Translations under genes and position numbers: made by a program | Shown here: positions 8,225 through 15,001 of the stretch, one piece after another | Numbering within the stretch: position 1 is the stretch's first letter | How the letters are laid out: each line of letters starts with the position of its first letter | Notes under the pieces: model-generated | Databases searched by the model: none | What the model was told of the DNA's origin: nothing | What the model saw: the letters and a program-made list of their open reading frames with translations, nothing else | NCBI GenBank assembly: GCA_900539605.1 | Contig: UQCS01000024.1 | Coordinates: 1-24,562, forward strand | Length of the DNA: 24,562 nucleotides | Origin: an uncultured Azospirillum sp. | GTDB taxonomy: Bacteria; Pseudomonadota; Alphaproteobacteria; RF32; CAG-239 | Direction: 5' to 3'

Positions 8225-8770
8225 ATGGAAAACGGTCGTAAAATCTGCCTGGGGGCTATCGTCGGCGTTCACGGAATCAAGGGTGAGGTCAAGGTAAAGA
8301 GCTTTACCGAAACCGATCGCAATCTTGAACGGTACGGCATGCTCGAAGACCAGAACGGGCGCCGTTTTGAAGTAAAAGTGTCCGGGCATTCCAAGGAACT
8401 GCTCCGGGTGAAGATTAAAGGAATCGACGACCGTAATACCGCGGAAGGACTGATCGGCAGCCGTTTGTATGCCGAACGCGAAGTTTTGCCGCCGCTCGAG
8501 AATGAGGACGAGTTTTATCAGGCCGATCTGATCGGGCTGGAAGTTCGTCAAAATGACAGTGCGCAGTCGGCAGGCCGGGTGGCCGGGATTTATAATTTCG
8601 GTGCCGGGGAAATTTTGGAAATCAAAGTTGCCGCGACCGGAAAGCTGGAAATGATTCCCTTCAACCGGGTTTATGTTCCCGAAGTTAATATTAAAGACGG
8701 TTATATTATTGTCAGCTCGGTTTCGATGCTGTTTGACGAGGAAGACGGGAATAATGGCGTTAAATTTTAA
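8225..8770 (+). CDS. rimM: Ribosome maturation factor RimM
   Basis: A 181-residue 16S rRNA processing and 30S assembly factor that contacts uS19. The N-terminal RimM beta barrel begins CLGAIVGVHGIKGEVKVKSFTE (about 8-29), followed by RVKIKGIDDRNTAEGLIGSRLY. The C-terminal PRC-barrel domain starts near residue 98 (EFYQADLIGLEV), with AGIYNFGAGEILEIK and MIPFNRVYVPEVNI later. Its 3' end overlaps trmD by 17 bases, implying coupled translation. ATG 8225 follows GAGGATCC at normal spacing. Confidence 0.96.
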   Translation: MENGRKICLGAIVGVHGIKGEVKVKSFTETDRNLERYGMLEDQNGRRFEVKVSGHSKELLRVKIKGIDDRNTAEGLIGSRLYAEREVLPPLENEDEFYQADLIGLEVRQNDSAQSAGRVAGIYNFGAGEILEIKVAATGKLEMIPFNRVYVPEVNIKDGYIIVSSVSMLFDEEDGNNGVKF

Positions 8771-9449
8771 AATTTATACCATTTTTCCGGAAATTTTTCC
8801 GGGTTTTCTCGGCTATTCGCTGACCGGACGTGCGTTGGAAGACGGCATTTGGTCATTTGAAACCGTAAATATCCGCGATTATGCTTTTGACAAGCATGGT
8901 TCGGTTGATGACACGCCTTGCGGCGGTGGTGCCGGAATGGTAATGCGTGCCGATGTTTTGGGGCGTGCGATTGCCGCCAACCATCGCGGCGGTCGCATTT
9001 TGGCGATGAGCCCGAAGGGACGTCCGCTGACGCAACAAATGGTGCATCAATTGAGCCGGGAAGCCGAGATCAGTGTGGTTTGTGGCCGTTTTGAAGGAAT
9101 CGACGAACGGGTGCTGGAAGCTTTTGATATTGAGGAAATCAGCATTGGCGACTATATCCTGACCGGCGGTGAGCAAGCAGCACAGATTATGTTTGATGCG
9201 GTTATCCGATTGTTGCCGGGTGTGCTCGGCAACGCACAGTCGACGATGAGCGAGAGCTTTGAGGACTGTCTGCTTGAATATCCGCAATATACCCGTCCGA
9301 CTGAGTGGGAAGGAAGACAGGTTCCCGAAGTGCTTTTAAGCGGTCATCATAAAAAGATTGAGGATTGGCGCCAAGAGCAGGCAATAAAAATTACCGGAGA
9401 ACGCCGGCCGGATCTGTTGAAAAAATATCTTGACTCAAAAAGGGTTTAG
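8754..9449 (+). CDS. trmD: tRNA (guanine-N1)-methyltransferase TrmD
   Basis: Methylates G37 at N1 in tRNAs with a G at position 36, using S-adenosylmethionine, to prevent +1 frameshifting. The protein has 231 residues. Visible motifs are YTIFPEIFPGF near the N-terminus, DDTPCGGGAGMVMR, VVCGRFEGIDERV and SIGDYILTGGEQAA, the trefoil-knot SAM site. The C-terminal helical domain holds the conserved YTRPTEWEG...VPEVLLSGHH.KI..WR. A longer frame is open from 8673, but homologues start like MALNFKIYTIFPE, and GAGGAAG lies just upstream of 8754, so I take ATG 8754, overlapping the end of rimM. Confidence 0.96.
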   Translation: MALNFKIYTIFPEIFPGFLGYSLTGRALEDGIWSFETVNIRDYAFDKHGSVDDTPCGGGAGMVMRADVLGRAIAANHRGGRILAMSPKGRPLTQQMVHQLSREAEISVVCGRFEGIDERVLEAFDIEEISIGDYILTGGEQAAQIMFDAVIRLLPGVLGNAQSTMSESFEDCLLEYPQYTRPTEWEGRQVPEVLLSGHHKKIEDWRQEQAIKITGERRPDLLKKYLDSKRV

Positions 9450-9490
9450 GCATAGAAAGTAACAAAATATTTTAAGTAAAGGTAACTCTA

Positions 9491-9895
9491 ATGAACATTT
9501 TAAAAGAAGTAGAAAAAGAGCAGATTGCAAAGCTCAGCGAAGGCAAAAACCTTCCGACATTTAAGCCGGGCGATACTTTGAAAGTTCACACCAAGGTTAA
9601 AGAAGGTGATCGTGAACGTATTCAGGTTTATGAAGGTGTCTGCATTGCCCGTAAGAACGACGGACTGAATTCTTCTTTTACCGTTAGAAAAATTTCTTTC
9701 GGTGAAGGTGTCGAACGTGTATTTCCGCTGTATTCTCCGAATATTGCTAAGATTGAAGTTTCACGTATCGGTCGTGTCCGCCGTGCAAAACTGTATTTCC
9801 TGCGCGCTTTGCGCGGTCGTTCGGCTCGTATTGCCGACGATTTGCGTGCCGCTCAGAAGGCAAAAGAAGCTGCTGCTGCCGCTTCCGAGAAATAA
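9491..9895 (+). CDS. rplS: 50S ribosomal protein bL19
   Basis: A large-subunit protein at the 30S-50S interface, 134 residues. The conserved core is present: FKPGDTLKVHTKVKEGDRERIQ, VCIARKNDGLNSSFTVRKISFGEGVER, FPLYSPNIAKIEVSRIGRVRRAKLYFLR and RGRSARI. The last about 18 residues are a Lys/Ala/Glu-rich extension (RAAQKAKEAAAAASEK) like the one on bS16. ATG 9491 follows AAAGGT. It is the last gene of the ffh cluster and is followed by a strong terminator. Confidence 0.97.
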   Translation: MNILKEVEKEQIAKLSEGKNLPTFKPGDTLKVHTKVKEGDRERIQVYEGVCIARKNDGLNSSFTVRKISFGEGVERVFPLYSPNIAKIEVSRIGRVRRAKLYFLRALRGRSARIADDLRAAQKAKEAAAAASEK

Positions 9896-9919
9896 AGACG
9901 GCAACTGTCGTTTATTATG

Positions 9920-9951
9920 AAAAAACCTCTCCGTTACGGAGAGGTTTTTTT
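9920..9951 (+). terminator. Strong terminator of the ffh-rplS cluster
   Basis: AAAAAACCTCTCCG, loop TTA, CGGAGAGGTTTTTT pairs perfectly over 14 bp. It begins 24 bases after rplS and ends in a T-run. Confidence 0.93.
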
Positions 9952-10254
9952 GTGGTTGTTAATAAATAGGGCAAGCGGGCGGCGGTTTTTTGTATGATAA
10001 AGCCTGAACAATCGGTATAAAAAGAAGGGACGGCAGATGGCATGTCGGGGGTTGGGATCACAGAGATTGAAACTGCCTCAAAAAAAGGATCATTTTTTTG
10101 CTATGGTCTAATGCTGATAAGAAATTTTGCAAAAAATAAATAAAATTGTTGATTTCAAATGGCTTACAATTGATTTCAGAGTAAAATTTAGTGTATGCTG
10201 ACAGAGTATCAAAAAAATGATCATTTAAATGCATTTTGATAAGGATTATACACA
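9952..10254 (+). promoter_or_regulatory. Regulatory region before the autotransporter gene
   Basis: I see no convincing gene here. A likely promoter is TTGATT (10170-10175), 18 bases, TATGCT (10194-10199). The nonamer TTGATTTCA occurs at 10149-10157 and 10170-10178, 21 bases (two helical turns) apart, the second copy covering the -35 box. Downstream, three palindromes follow each other: AAATGATCATTT (10215-10226), ATTTAAAT (10223-10230) and AAATGCATTT (10227-10236). GATCATTT also occurs at 10088-10095. AAGGA at 10241-10245 is the ribosome binding site. The layout suggests operator sites; the regulator is unknown. Confidence 0.5.
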
Positions 10255-13200
10255 ATGACTAAACATACCTCTTGGGCAATAGCCTTAACGGCCACCACTT
10301 TTTTGAGTGCGCCGGCAATTGCCGCTTCTTTAACCCCGACTTTAGATGCTTTGAAATCGGAAGCAGGATCTGTTCTTCCTTCAATCAGCGAAACTTATAC
10401 CCTGACCGAACTGAGCGGAAATTTGCCGGAAGGCGCGGTTAAGGTTGAGATCGACGATAAAAACTACTACTTTACACCCAGCGGCGACAATGCCGGTCTG
10501 TTGACTACTCTGGCGGGAACTTCCGCCGGAATGCTGAAAGAGGATGCTAATGGTTTGTTTGAAGTTGATGGCGTAAAATACGCTTTTGATGTGGCGGCAA
10601 TACCATCGAGTGCATTTTCGTATTTGGAGGGTTCTGAAAGTGATTATAACTTCACTTTGCAGGAAGCGGACGCTGACGGCAAACTGACCACCAAATATTA
10701 CAAAATCAACCTCAAGCCGGAGCAATTCGCGACCTCCAAAAGCATCAGTTGGGCAGAGGTCGGGGAAGACCAGAAAGATGCTGCTGACGTAGTAGAAGTC
10801 AAACTGCCGAATGATCAGAGCAAGTATTTCAAATATACTTATATTCAGCCGGAAAATTACACGGAAACCAACACCCGTATTAATAATACACTGAGCCCGG
10901 ACAGAGTCACTAATGTTGTTTTTAAAAATATATCATCATCTAACGGCGGCGCAATTTATAATACACAAGACCATGGTGATATAAACATTGTTGCCGACTT
11001 TATCGGTAATAATGGAGATTCTCGCGGCGGAGCGATTTATAATAGTGAGAATGCCGCCATTGGTAATATCAGCGGAGACTTTATCGGCAATTATGCATCA
11101 AGTAACAGTGGCATTGCTTACGGCGGAGCGATTGATAATAGAGGCACCATCGGTGATATTAGCGGAGACTTTATCGGCAACCATGCATCAAGTAGCGGTA
11201 GCTATGCTAACGGCGGAGCGATTTATAATATAGGTATTATTGGTAATACAGCTACTATTGGTAATATTAACGGTGACTTTGTTGGTAATTATGTATCAGG
11301 TAAAGATGCTTACGGCGGAGCGATTTTTAATAGTATAGGGAACATCGGTAATATCAGCGGAGATTTCATCGGCAATTATGCATCAGGTAGCAGTGCTAGT
11401 ACTCCCGGCGGAGCGATTTATAATACAAGTACCATTGGTAATATCAGCGGAGACTTTATCGGCAACTATGCATCAGGTAGCAATGCTTACGGCGGAGCGA
11501 TTTTTAATATAGGCACCATCGGTAATATCAGCGGAGACTTTATCGGCAATTATGTATCAGGTGGCAATGCTTACGGCGGAGCGATTTATAATACAGGTAC
11601 CATTGGTAATATTAGCGGAGACTTTATCGGCAACTATGCTCAAAACACTTCGGACACTAGGCTTGCTCAAGGCGGCGCTGTGCATACGAATAAAGCTATG
11701 ACTTTCACATCCGGCTCTGAAACACATTTCATGTCCGGCAACTATACAAAAGATAAACGCGGCAAAATTTACAATGCAGTATATGGTGTAAATGCGCCGG
11801 TTATTACCTTTAATACCACCGGCGGCGGTGCCTGGGTAATCAATGACAACATGGAAGGTGGTAAATACAGCTTTACCGGCAATGATACAATTGATACAGA
11901 TACCGGTACAACAACGCAATATGTGGCGATAAATAACAATATCATTAATGCTGCCGAAGTAACCGTAAGCGGCACCACCTTGCGCTTCGGTGCTTATCAG
12001 CATGAAGACCAAACGGCAAAGAACTGGAACGGCAAAGGCACTTTTGTTGCCTCGCTGAACGAAGACGGCACTGCCAACCACGATGCTGCCGCGGTGACTT
12101 CATTGTCACTCAACAATGCGGTGTTTGACATCGCCAACGGTTATCAGGATATTGTAAAACTGAAAGGCTATTCTGCCACCGACAGTTTTCTGCATATCGA
12201 TGTTGATGTTGACAATATGAAGGCAGACGAACTTCATATTGCCGGCAATGTTGAAGGCGTGACCAAGATGATTGTTCATGCATCGTCTGATGCGGACATC
12301 CGTAACCGCGGGCAAATCCTGTTTGCACAATCGGAGAACGATACCACCGGTAACGCTGGTTCGTTTGTGGTCTCGCGCGTTTATAAGAGCCCGTATCTGT
12401 TCGATGTTAAATACGATCAGATTGCCGAGAACAGCAATAAATGGTCGTTGGAAATGAATGATAAGCCGAACGAAGTTCCTGATGTGCCGACACCATCGGT
12501 TGATTATCGCAAAGTGGCACCGGAAGTGATTGCCTATCAGGGCTTGCCGGTGGCCGCGATTGAGCAGACCAAGGGTATGGTCGGCAACATCAGCCGTCAG
12601 GTTCAGGGCAACCGTTTCTACTGTCCGGGATGCGGTTTCTATGACAGCTACTGGAACGGTCAGGCGTTTAATGCCCTGTGGGCAAATGCGGTTTACCAGA
12701 CCTCGGAGAACGAAGCGCTGGTTAATGTTGATGCCGATGTTTGGGGTATTGAAGCCGGTGGCGACCTGCAGCATGACTTAAACAACAAACTGGGGCTGTT
12801 CTTATCTTACCGCAAAGGTAACTATGATATGAACGGCAAAGGCAAGCATTATTACTCAACCATCGGTTCCGAGATCGATATCGACAGCTATCTGGCCGGT
12901 TTGTACTATCGTTATGACCGCAACAACTGGTGGGGCTTTGCGACTGTCTACGGCGGCATGCAAAAAGCGGATCTGAAGACCAAGGACGGTATCAAGTCGG
13001 ATACGGACGGCACACAGTTTGGCGGTAGTGTCGAGCTGGGTTATGACTATGCTCTGACCAACACCGTATATCTGACCCCGAGTCTGGGCGCTTTCTATAA
13101 CCAGTTAAATTATGGAGATGCGACCGACAATGCTGGTAAAACTGCCGAGTATGATTTGCTGCGCCAGTTGGAACTCGAAGCCGGAGTTAAGCTTACGAAA

Positions 13201-13458
13201 GCATTTATAGCGGACGAAGGCTACGCCAACGTTTATGTCAAGCCAAGTGTTGTGCAAACGCTCAACAACGGTGATGATGTTAAAGTCACCGGCTTGAGAA
13301 AAATTAACACGCTGGAAGACCAAACTTTGGGCCGGATTGAACTCGGTGGTCGTTACGGCTTCACCGAACAACTCTCAGCCTACGGCTGGGCCAACCACAC
13401 CTTCGGTGATGATTACAAAGCATCGACCTTCGGTCTTGGCCTCAGCTACAGTTGGTAA
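10255..13458 (+). CDS. Autotransporter with Pmp-like GGAI/FxxN repeat passenger
   Basis: A 1067-residue type V secreted surface protein. Residues 1-24 form a signal peptide (SWAIALTATTFLSAPAIAA). The region to about 225 is unique. Residues about 231-475 contain nine GGA(I/V) boxes and eight F(I/V)GN boxes in units of 27-34 residues built around IGNISGDFIGNYASG, the repeat grammar of chlamydial polymorphic membrane proteins, expected to form a beta-helix. The rest of the passenger (to about 740) is beta-rich. From about 800 the C-terminal barrel starts, with amphipathic strands and the terminal aromatic FGLGLSYSW typical of PF03797-type domains. The only two Cys are in CPGCG (790-794), before the barrel. 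AAGGA lies nine bases upstream. It is flanked by its own promoter region and terminator, hence monocistronic. Adhesion is likely but unproven. Confidence 0.88.
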   Translation: MTKHTSWAIALTATTFLSAPAIAASLTPTLDALKSEAGSVLPSISETYTLTELSGNLPEGAVKVEIDDKNYYFTPSGDNAGLLTTLAGTSAGMLKEDANGLFEVDGVKYAFDVAAIPSSAFSYLEGSESDYNFTLQEADADGKLTTKYYKINLKPEQFATSKSISWAEVGEDQKDAADVVEVKLPNDQSKYFKYTYIQPENYTETNTRINNTLSPDRVTNVVFKNISSSNGGAIYNTQDHGDINIVADFIGNNGDSRGGAIYNSENAAIGNISGDFIGNYASSNSGIAYGGAIDNRGTIGDISGDFIGNHASSSGSYANGGAIYNIGIIGNTATIGNINGDFVGNYVSGKDAYGGAIFNSIGNIGNISGDFIGNYASGSSASTPGGAIYNTSTIGNISGDFIGNYASGSNAYGGAIFNIGTIGNISGDFIGNYVSGGNAYGGAIYNTGTIGNISGDFIGNYAQNTSDTRLAQGGAVHTNKAMTFTSGSETHFMSGNYTKDKRGKIYNAVYGVNAPVITFNTTGGGAWVINDNMEGGKYSFTGNDTIDTDTGTTTQYVAINNNIINAAEVTVSGTTLRFGAYQHEDQTAKNWNGKGTFVASLNEDGTANHDAAAVTSLSLNNAVFDIANGYQDIVKLKGYSATDSFLHIDVDVDNMKADELHIAGNVEGVTKMIVHASSDADIRNRGQILFAQSENDTTGNAGSFVVSRVYKSPYLFDVKYDQIAENSNKWSLEMNDKPNEVPDVPTPSVDYRKVAPEVIAYQGLPVAAIEQTKGMVGNISRQVQGNRFYCPGCGFYDSYWNGQAFNALWANAVYQTSENEALVNVDADVWGIEAGGDLQHDLNNKLGLFLSYRKGNYDMNGKGKHYYSTIGSEIDIDSYLAGLYYRYDRNNWWGFATVYGGMQKADLKTKDGIKSDTDGTQFGGSVELGYDYALTNTVYLTPSLGAFYNQLNYGDATDNAGKTAEYDLLRQLELEAGVKLTKAFIADEGYANVYVKPSVVQTLNNGDDVKVTGLRKINTLEDQTLGRIELGGRYGFTEQLSAYGWANHTFGDDYKASTFGLGLSYSW
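10945..11685 (+). repeat. Tandem coding repeats, about 84-base unit
   Basis: GGCGGAGCGATTT-like boxes begin at 10945, 11026, 11122, 11212, 11314, 11407, 11491, 11575 and 11671, that is at steps of 81, 96, 90, 102, 93, 84, 84 and 96 bases, all multiples of three. The copies between 11407 and 11660 are almost identical in DNA (GGTAATATCAGCGGAGACTT, then TATCGGCAA), so the expansion looks recent and copy number could change without breaking the frame. Confidence 0.85.
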
Positions 13459-13475
13459 CCGAAAACACAAGAACG

Positions 13476-13504
13476 AAAAGCGGCAATCTTGATTGCCGCT
13501 TTTT
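13476..13504 (+). terminator. Terminator of the autotransporter gene, bidirectional
   Basis: AAAAGCGGCAATC (13476-13488) pairs with GATTGCCGCTTTT (13491-13503), followed by T. It lies 17 bases after the autotransporter stop. Its A-run allows it to stop the converging minus-strand gene as well. Confidence 0.88.
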
Positions 13505-13553
13505 GATTGAAATATTTGAACAATATGGTTTTGATCAAGTAAACCGGTGAAGA

Positions 13554-14324
13554 TTATTCAGCTTCTGCCAGTTCGACTTTATTGAGCAAAAACTTGGGTG
13601 TTTTGCCTTGGAAAGAATTATATTTTTTACACAGAGCCATCGCTTCGGGGTCAGGTTGGAAAGCTTTTGAGTTTGTGGCCGTATTGTTGGTGTTCTTGTT
13701 ATTTTCGGCGGGAGCGGAAAGTTTGGCTTCCTGTTCTTTTGTTTTGTCGACTTTGATCTCCTGCGGTGCTTTCAAAATCTTGTCCAAAATGCTCTGAGTT
13801 TCGCGCGAACGGCGGTTGGTATAAACGATGTTTTGTTTGTCGGCCGGCATCATCTCAAGGATTTTTTCCATATTTTCAATTTGTTTGTTTTTCTTGATCA
13901 GGTTGATGTCGTCTACGACCAAAATATTGATTTTGGAAAGGTCTATCTGACCTTCTTCAACCAGATCAACCAGCAGATCCGGCGAGCCGATGATCACATC
14001 ACAGTCGTTTTCGCCGTCGCGGTCTTCTTCCGTTTCTTCATGAAAGCGGTTGAGCATGGCCAAATTGTCAGAAATCATGACTGATTTTTGTGAATCCGAA
14101 GTCATAATCAGAATATTTTGTTTTTCGTTGCGGCTGATGATGTCAATCAACGGCAGGACGTACGAGATGGTTTTGCCGCAGCCGCCGGGTGCAATCGTGA
14201 AAATGTCTTTTCCCTGCAGAATGGCGGGGATAACGTCAATCTGCACCGTGGTCGGTTTTTCGATTCCGCATTCGTTGATGGCTTTTACGGTTTTTTCGCT
14301 TAATCCTAAATCTAAGAAATTCAT
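13554..14324 (-). CDS. Half-length, degenerate DEAD-box helicase-like protein
   Basis: A 256-residue protein that matches only the first RecA-like domain of DEAD-box RNA helicases; normal members have two (at least about 350 residues). Visible motifs: N-terminal F3 and Q motif PTTVQ (24-28), Walker A APGGCGKT (45-52, family AQTGSGKT), and motif II at 136-141, which reads VVDDIN instead of VLDEAD. Asp138 stays, but the Glu and last Asp of DEAD are replaced by Asp139 and Asn141. Motif III (SAT) is replaced by YTN (168-170). Residues 190-225 are a low-complexity Lys/Glu/Asn/Thr linker and the end is charged (KTPKFLLNKVELAEAE). No second domain is found downstream. GGAAGAAG precedes ATG. It probably binds nucleotide or RNA without normal helicase work; a role is not known. 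Confidence 0.8.
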   Translation of the reverse strand: MNFLDLGLSEKTVKAINECGIEKPTTVQIDVIPAILQGKDIFTIAPGGCGKTISYVLPLIDIISRNEKQNILIMTSDSQKSVMISDNLAMLNRFHEETEEDRDGENDCDVIIGSPDLLVDLVEEGQIDLSKINILVVDDINLIKKNKQIENMEKILEMMPADKQNIVYTNRRSRETQSILDKILKAPQEIKVDKTKEQEAKLSAPAENNKNTNNTATNSKAFQPDPEAMALCKKYNSFQGKTPKFLLNKVELAEAE

Positions 14325-14393
14325 TTTACTTCTTCCGCTAAAAATTTGGTCTTGCCGGTATTATCTATTTTTTGCCCAAAGAGTCAACCTTTA

Positions 14394-14427
14394 ACAAAAA
14401 ACAAGCCGCAGATTTTTCTGCGGCTTG
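14394..14427 (-). terminator. Terminator of the cupin gene
   Basis: CAAGCCGCAGA (14402-14412), loop TTTT, TCTGCGGCTTG (14417-14427) is a perfect 11-bp stem. Read on the minus strand it is followed by a T-rich tract (14394-14401), 22 bases after the cupin gene stop. Confidence 0.88.
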
Positions 14428-14449
14428 AGGGGCAAGTCATACGGAACGG

Positions 14450-14812
14450 TTATACGCGTCCGTAAACGTCTTCGAGGCGGACGATATCGTTTTCGTCGAG
14501 ATTGTCGCCGGCCTGTACTTCAATAAACTCGACATCGCTGTCGGTGGCGTTTTCAATCCGGTGTTTGGTTTCGACCGGGATGAAGATGTGTTCGTCGGTG
14601 TGTTTGGTCAGAATTTCGTCGCCGAGGGTCACCAAAGCGGTGCCTTTGACGATGATCCAATGTTCGGCCCGGTGGTGGTGCAGTTGCAGCGAAAGCTTGG
14701 AACCGGGGGTAACTTTAATTCTTTTAACACAAAAAGTTTCACCGCAGTCAAGAACTTCCCATGTCCCCCAGGGACGAGTGTCTTTTTGCCCGCGTACATA
14801 ATTGTTTGCCAT
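14450..14812 (-). CDS. Cupin, mannose-6-phosphate isomerase type II-like
   Basis: A 120-residue single cupin like the C-terminal isomerase domain of bifunctional ManC/AlgA proteins (mannose-6-phosphate isomerase plus GDP-mannose pyrophosphorylase). Conserved stretches are RPWGTWEVLDCG (13-24), VKRIKVTPGSKLSLQLHHHRAEHWIIVKGTA split across 29-59, with probable metal ligands His45, His47 and Glu50, and IPVETKHRIEN with His84. The end, IEVQAGDNLDENDIVRLEDVYGR, is diagnostic. The nucleotidyltransferase half is absent. It may interconvert fructose-6- and mannose-6-phosphate for surface sugars. I start at ATG 14812, because AAGGAA lies nine bases upstream; an in-frame ATG at 14860 would add 16 residues without homology. 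Confidence 0.9.
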   Translation of the reverse strand: MANNYVRGQKDTRPWGTWEVLDCGETFCVKRIKVTPGSKLSLQLHHHRAEHWIIVKGTALVTLGDEILTKHTDEHIFIPVETKHRIENATDSDVEFIEVQAGDNLDENDIVRLEDVYGRV

Positions 14813-14830
14813 GTTTTTTGATTCCTTAAA

Positions 14831-14860
14831 ATTATACAATAAAAAATTGCCTATGTTCAA
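14831..14860 (-). promoter_or_regulatory. Putative promoter of the cupin gene
   Basis: On the minus strand TTGAAC (14855-14860) is followed after 18 bases by a perfect TATAAT (14831-14836). The start site would fall close to the ribosome binding site at 14822-14827, leaving a very short leader. Confidence 0.5.
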
Positions 14861-14898
14861 AAGATACGTTGACAGGCGAAAAGAGTCAACAGTTATCT
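14861..14898. promoter_or_regulatory. Face-to-face promoter pair sharing a GTTGAC dyad
   Basis: GTTGAC (14868-14873) and GTCAAC (14885-14890) form a perfect dyad. Each arm supplies a -35 box: plus strand TTGACA (14869-14874) with TTATCT (14893-14898, 18 bases); minus strand TTGACT (14884-14889) with TATCTT (14861-14866, 17 bases). The two promoters overlap and point through each other, toward ptsP and toward the cupin gene. Confidence 0.4.
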
Positions 14899-14934
14899 TC
14901 GGTCAAGAAAATGCCGAATTAAATTATTTTGCAC

Positions 14935-14963
14935 TTGATGAAAATGAAGATAGAGAATATAAA
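14935..14963 (+). promoter_or_regulatory. Putative promoter of ptsP
   Basis: TTGATG (14935-14940), 17 bases, TATAAA (14958-14963). The start site would lie near 14970, about 30 bases before the ptsP ATG. Confidence 0.45.
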
Positions 14964-15001
14964 TGAAACCACGGTAAAATTTTAATTAAACGGAAAAAAT
15001 C

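Noticed and set aside
8673..8753. N-terminal extension of TrmD
   Set aside because: The 27 extra codons lie within rimM and resemble no TrmD; the conserved start is at 8754.
10058..10255. 65-codon minus-strand ORF before the autotransporter
   Set aside because: It covers the promoter and palindromes, has no clear ribosome binding site and its product has low-complexity Phe/Ile/Leu composition.
10945..11685. CRISPR-like array
   Set aside because: The repeats are in frame, of varying spacing, and encode a regular protein repeat inside a long CDS.
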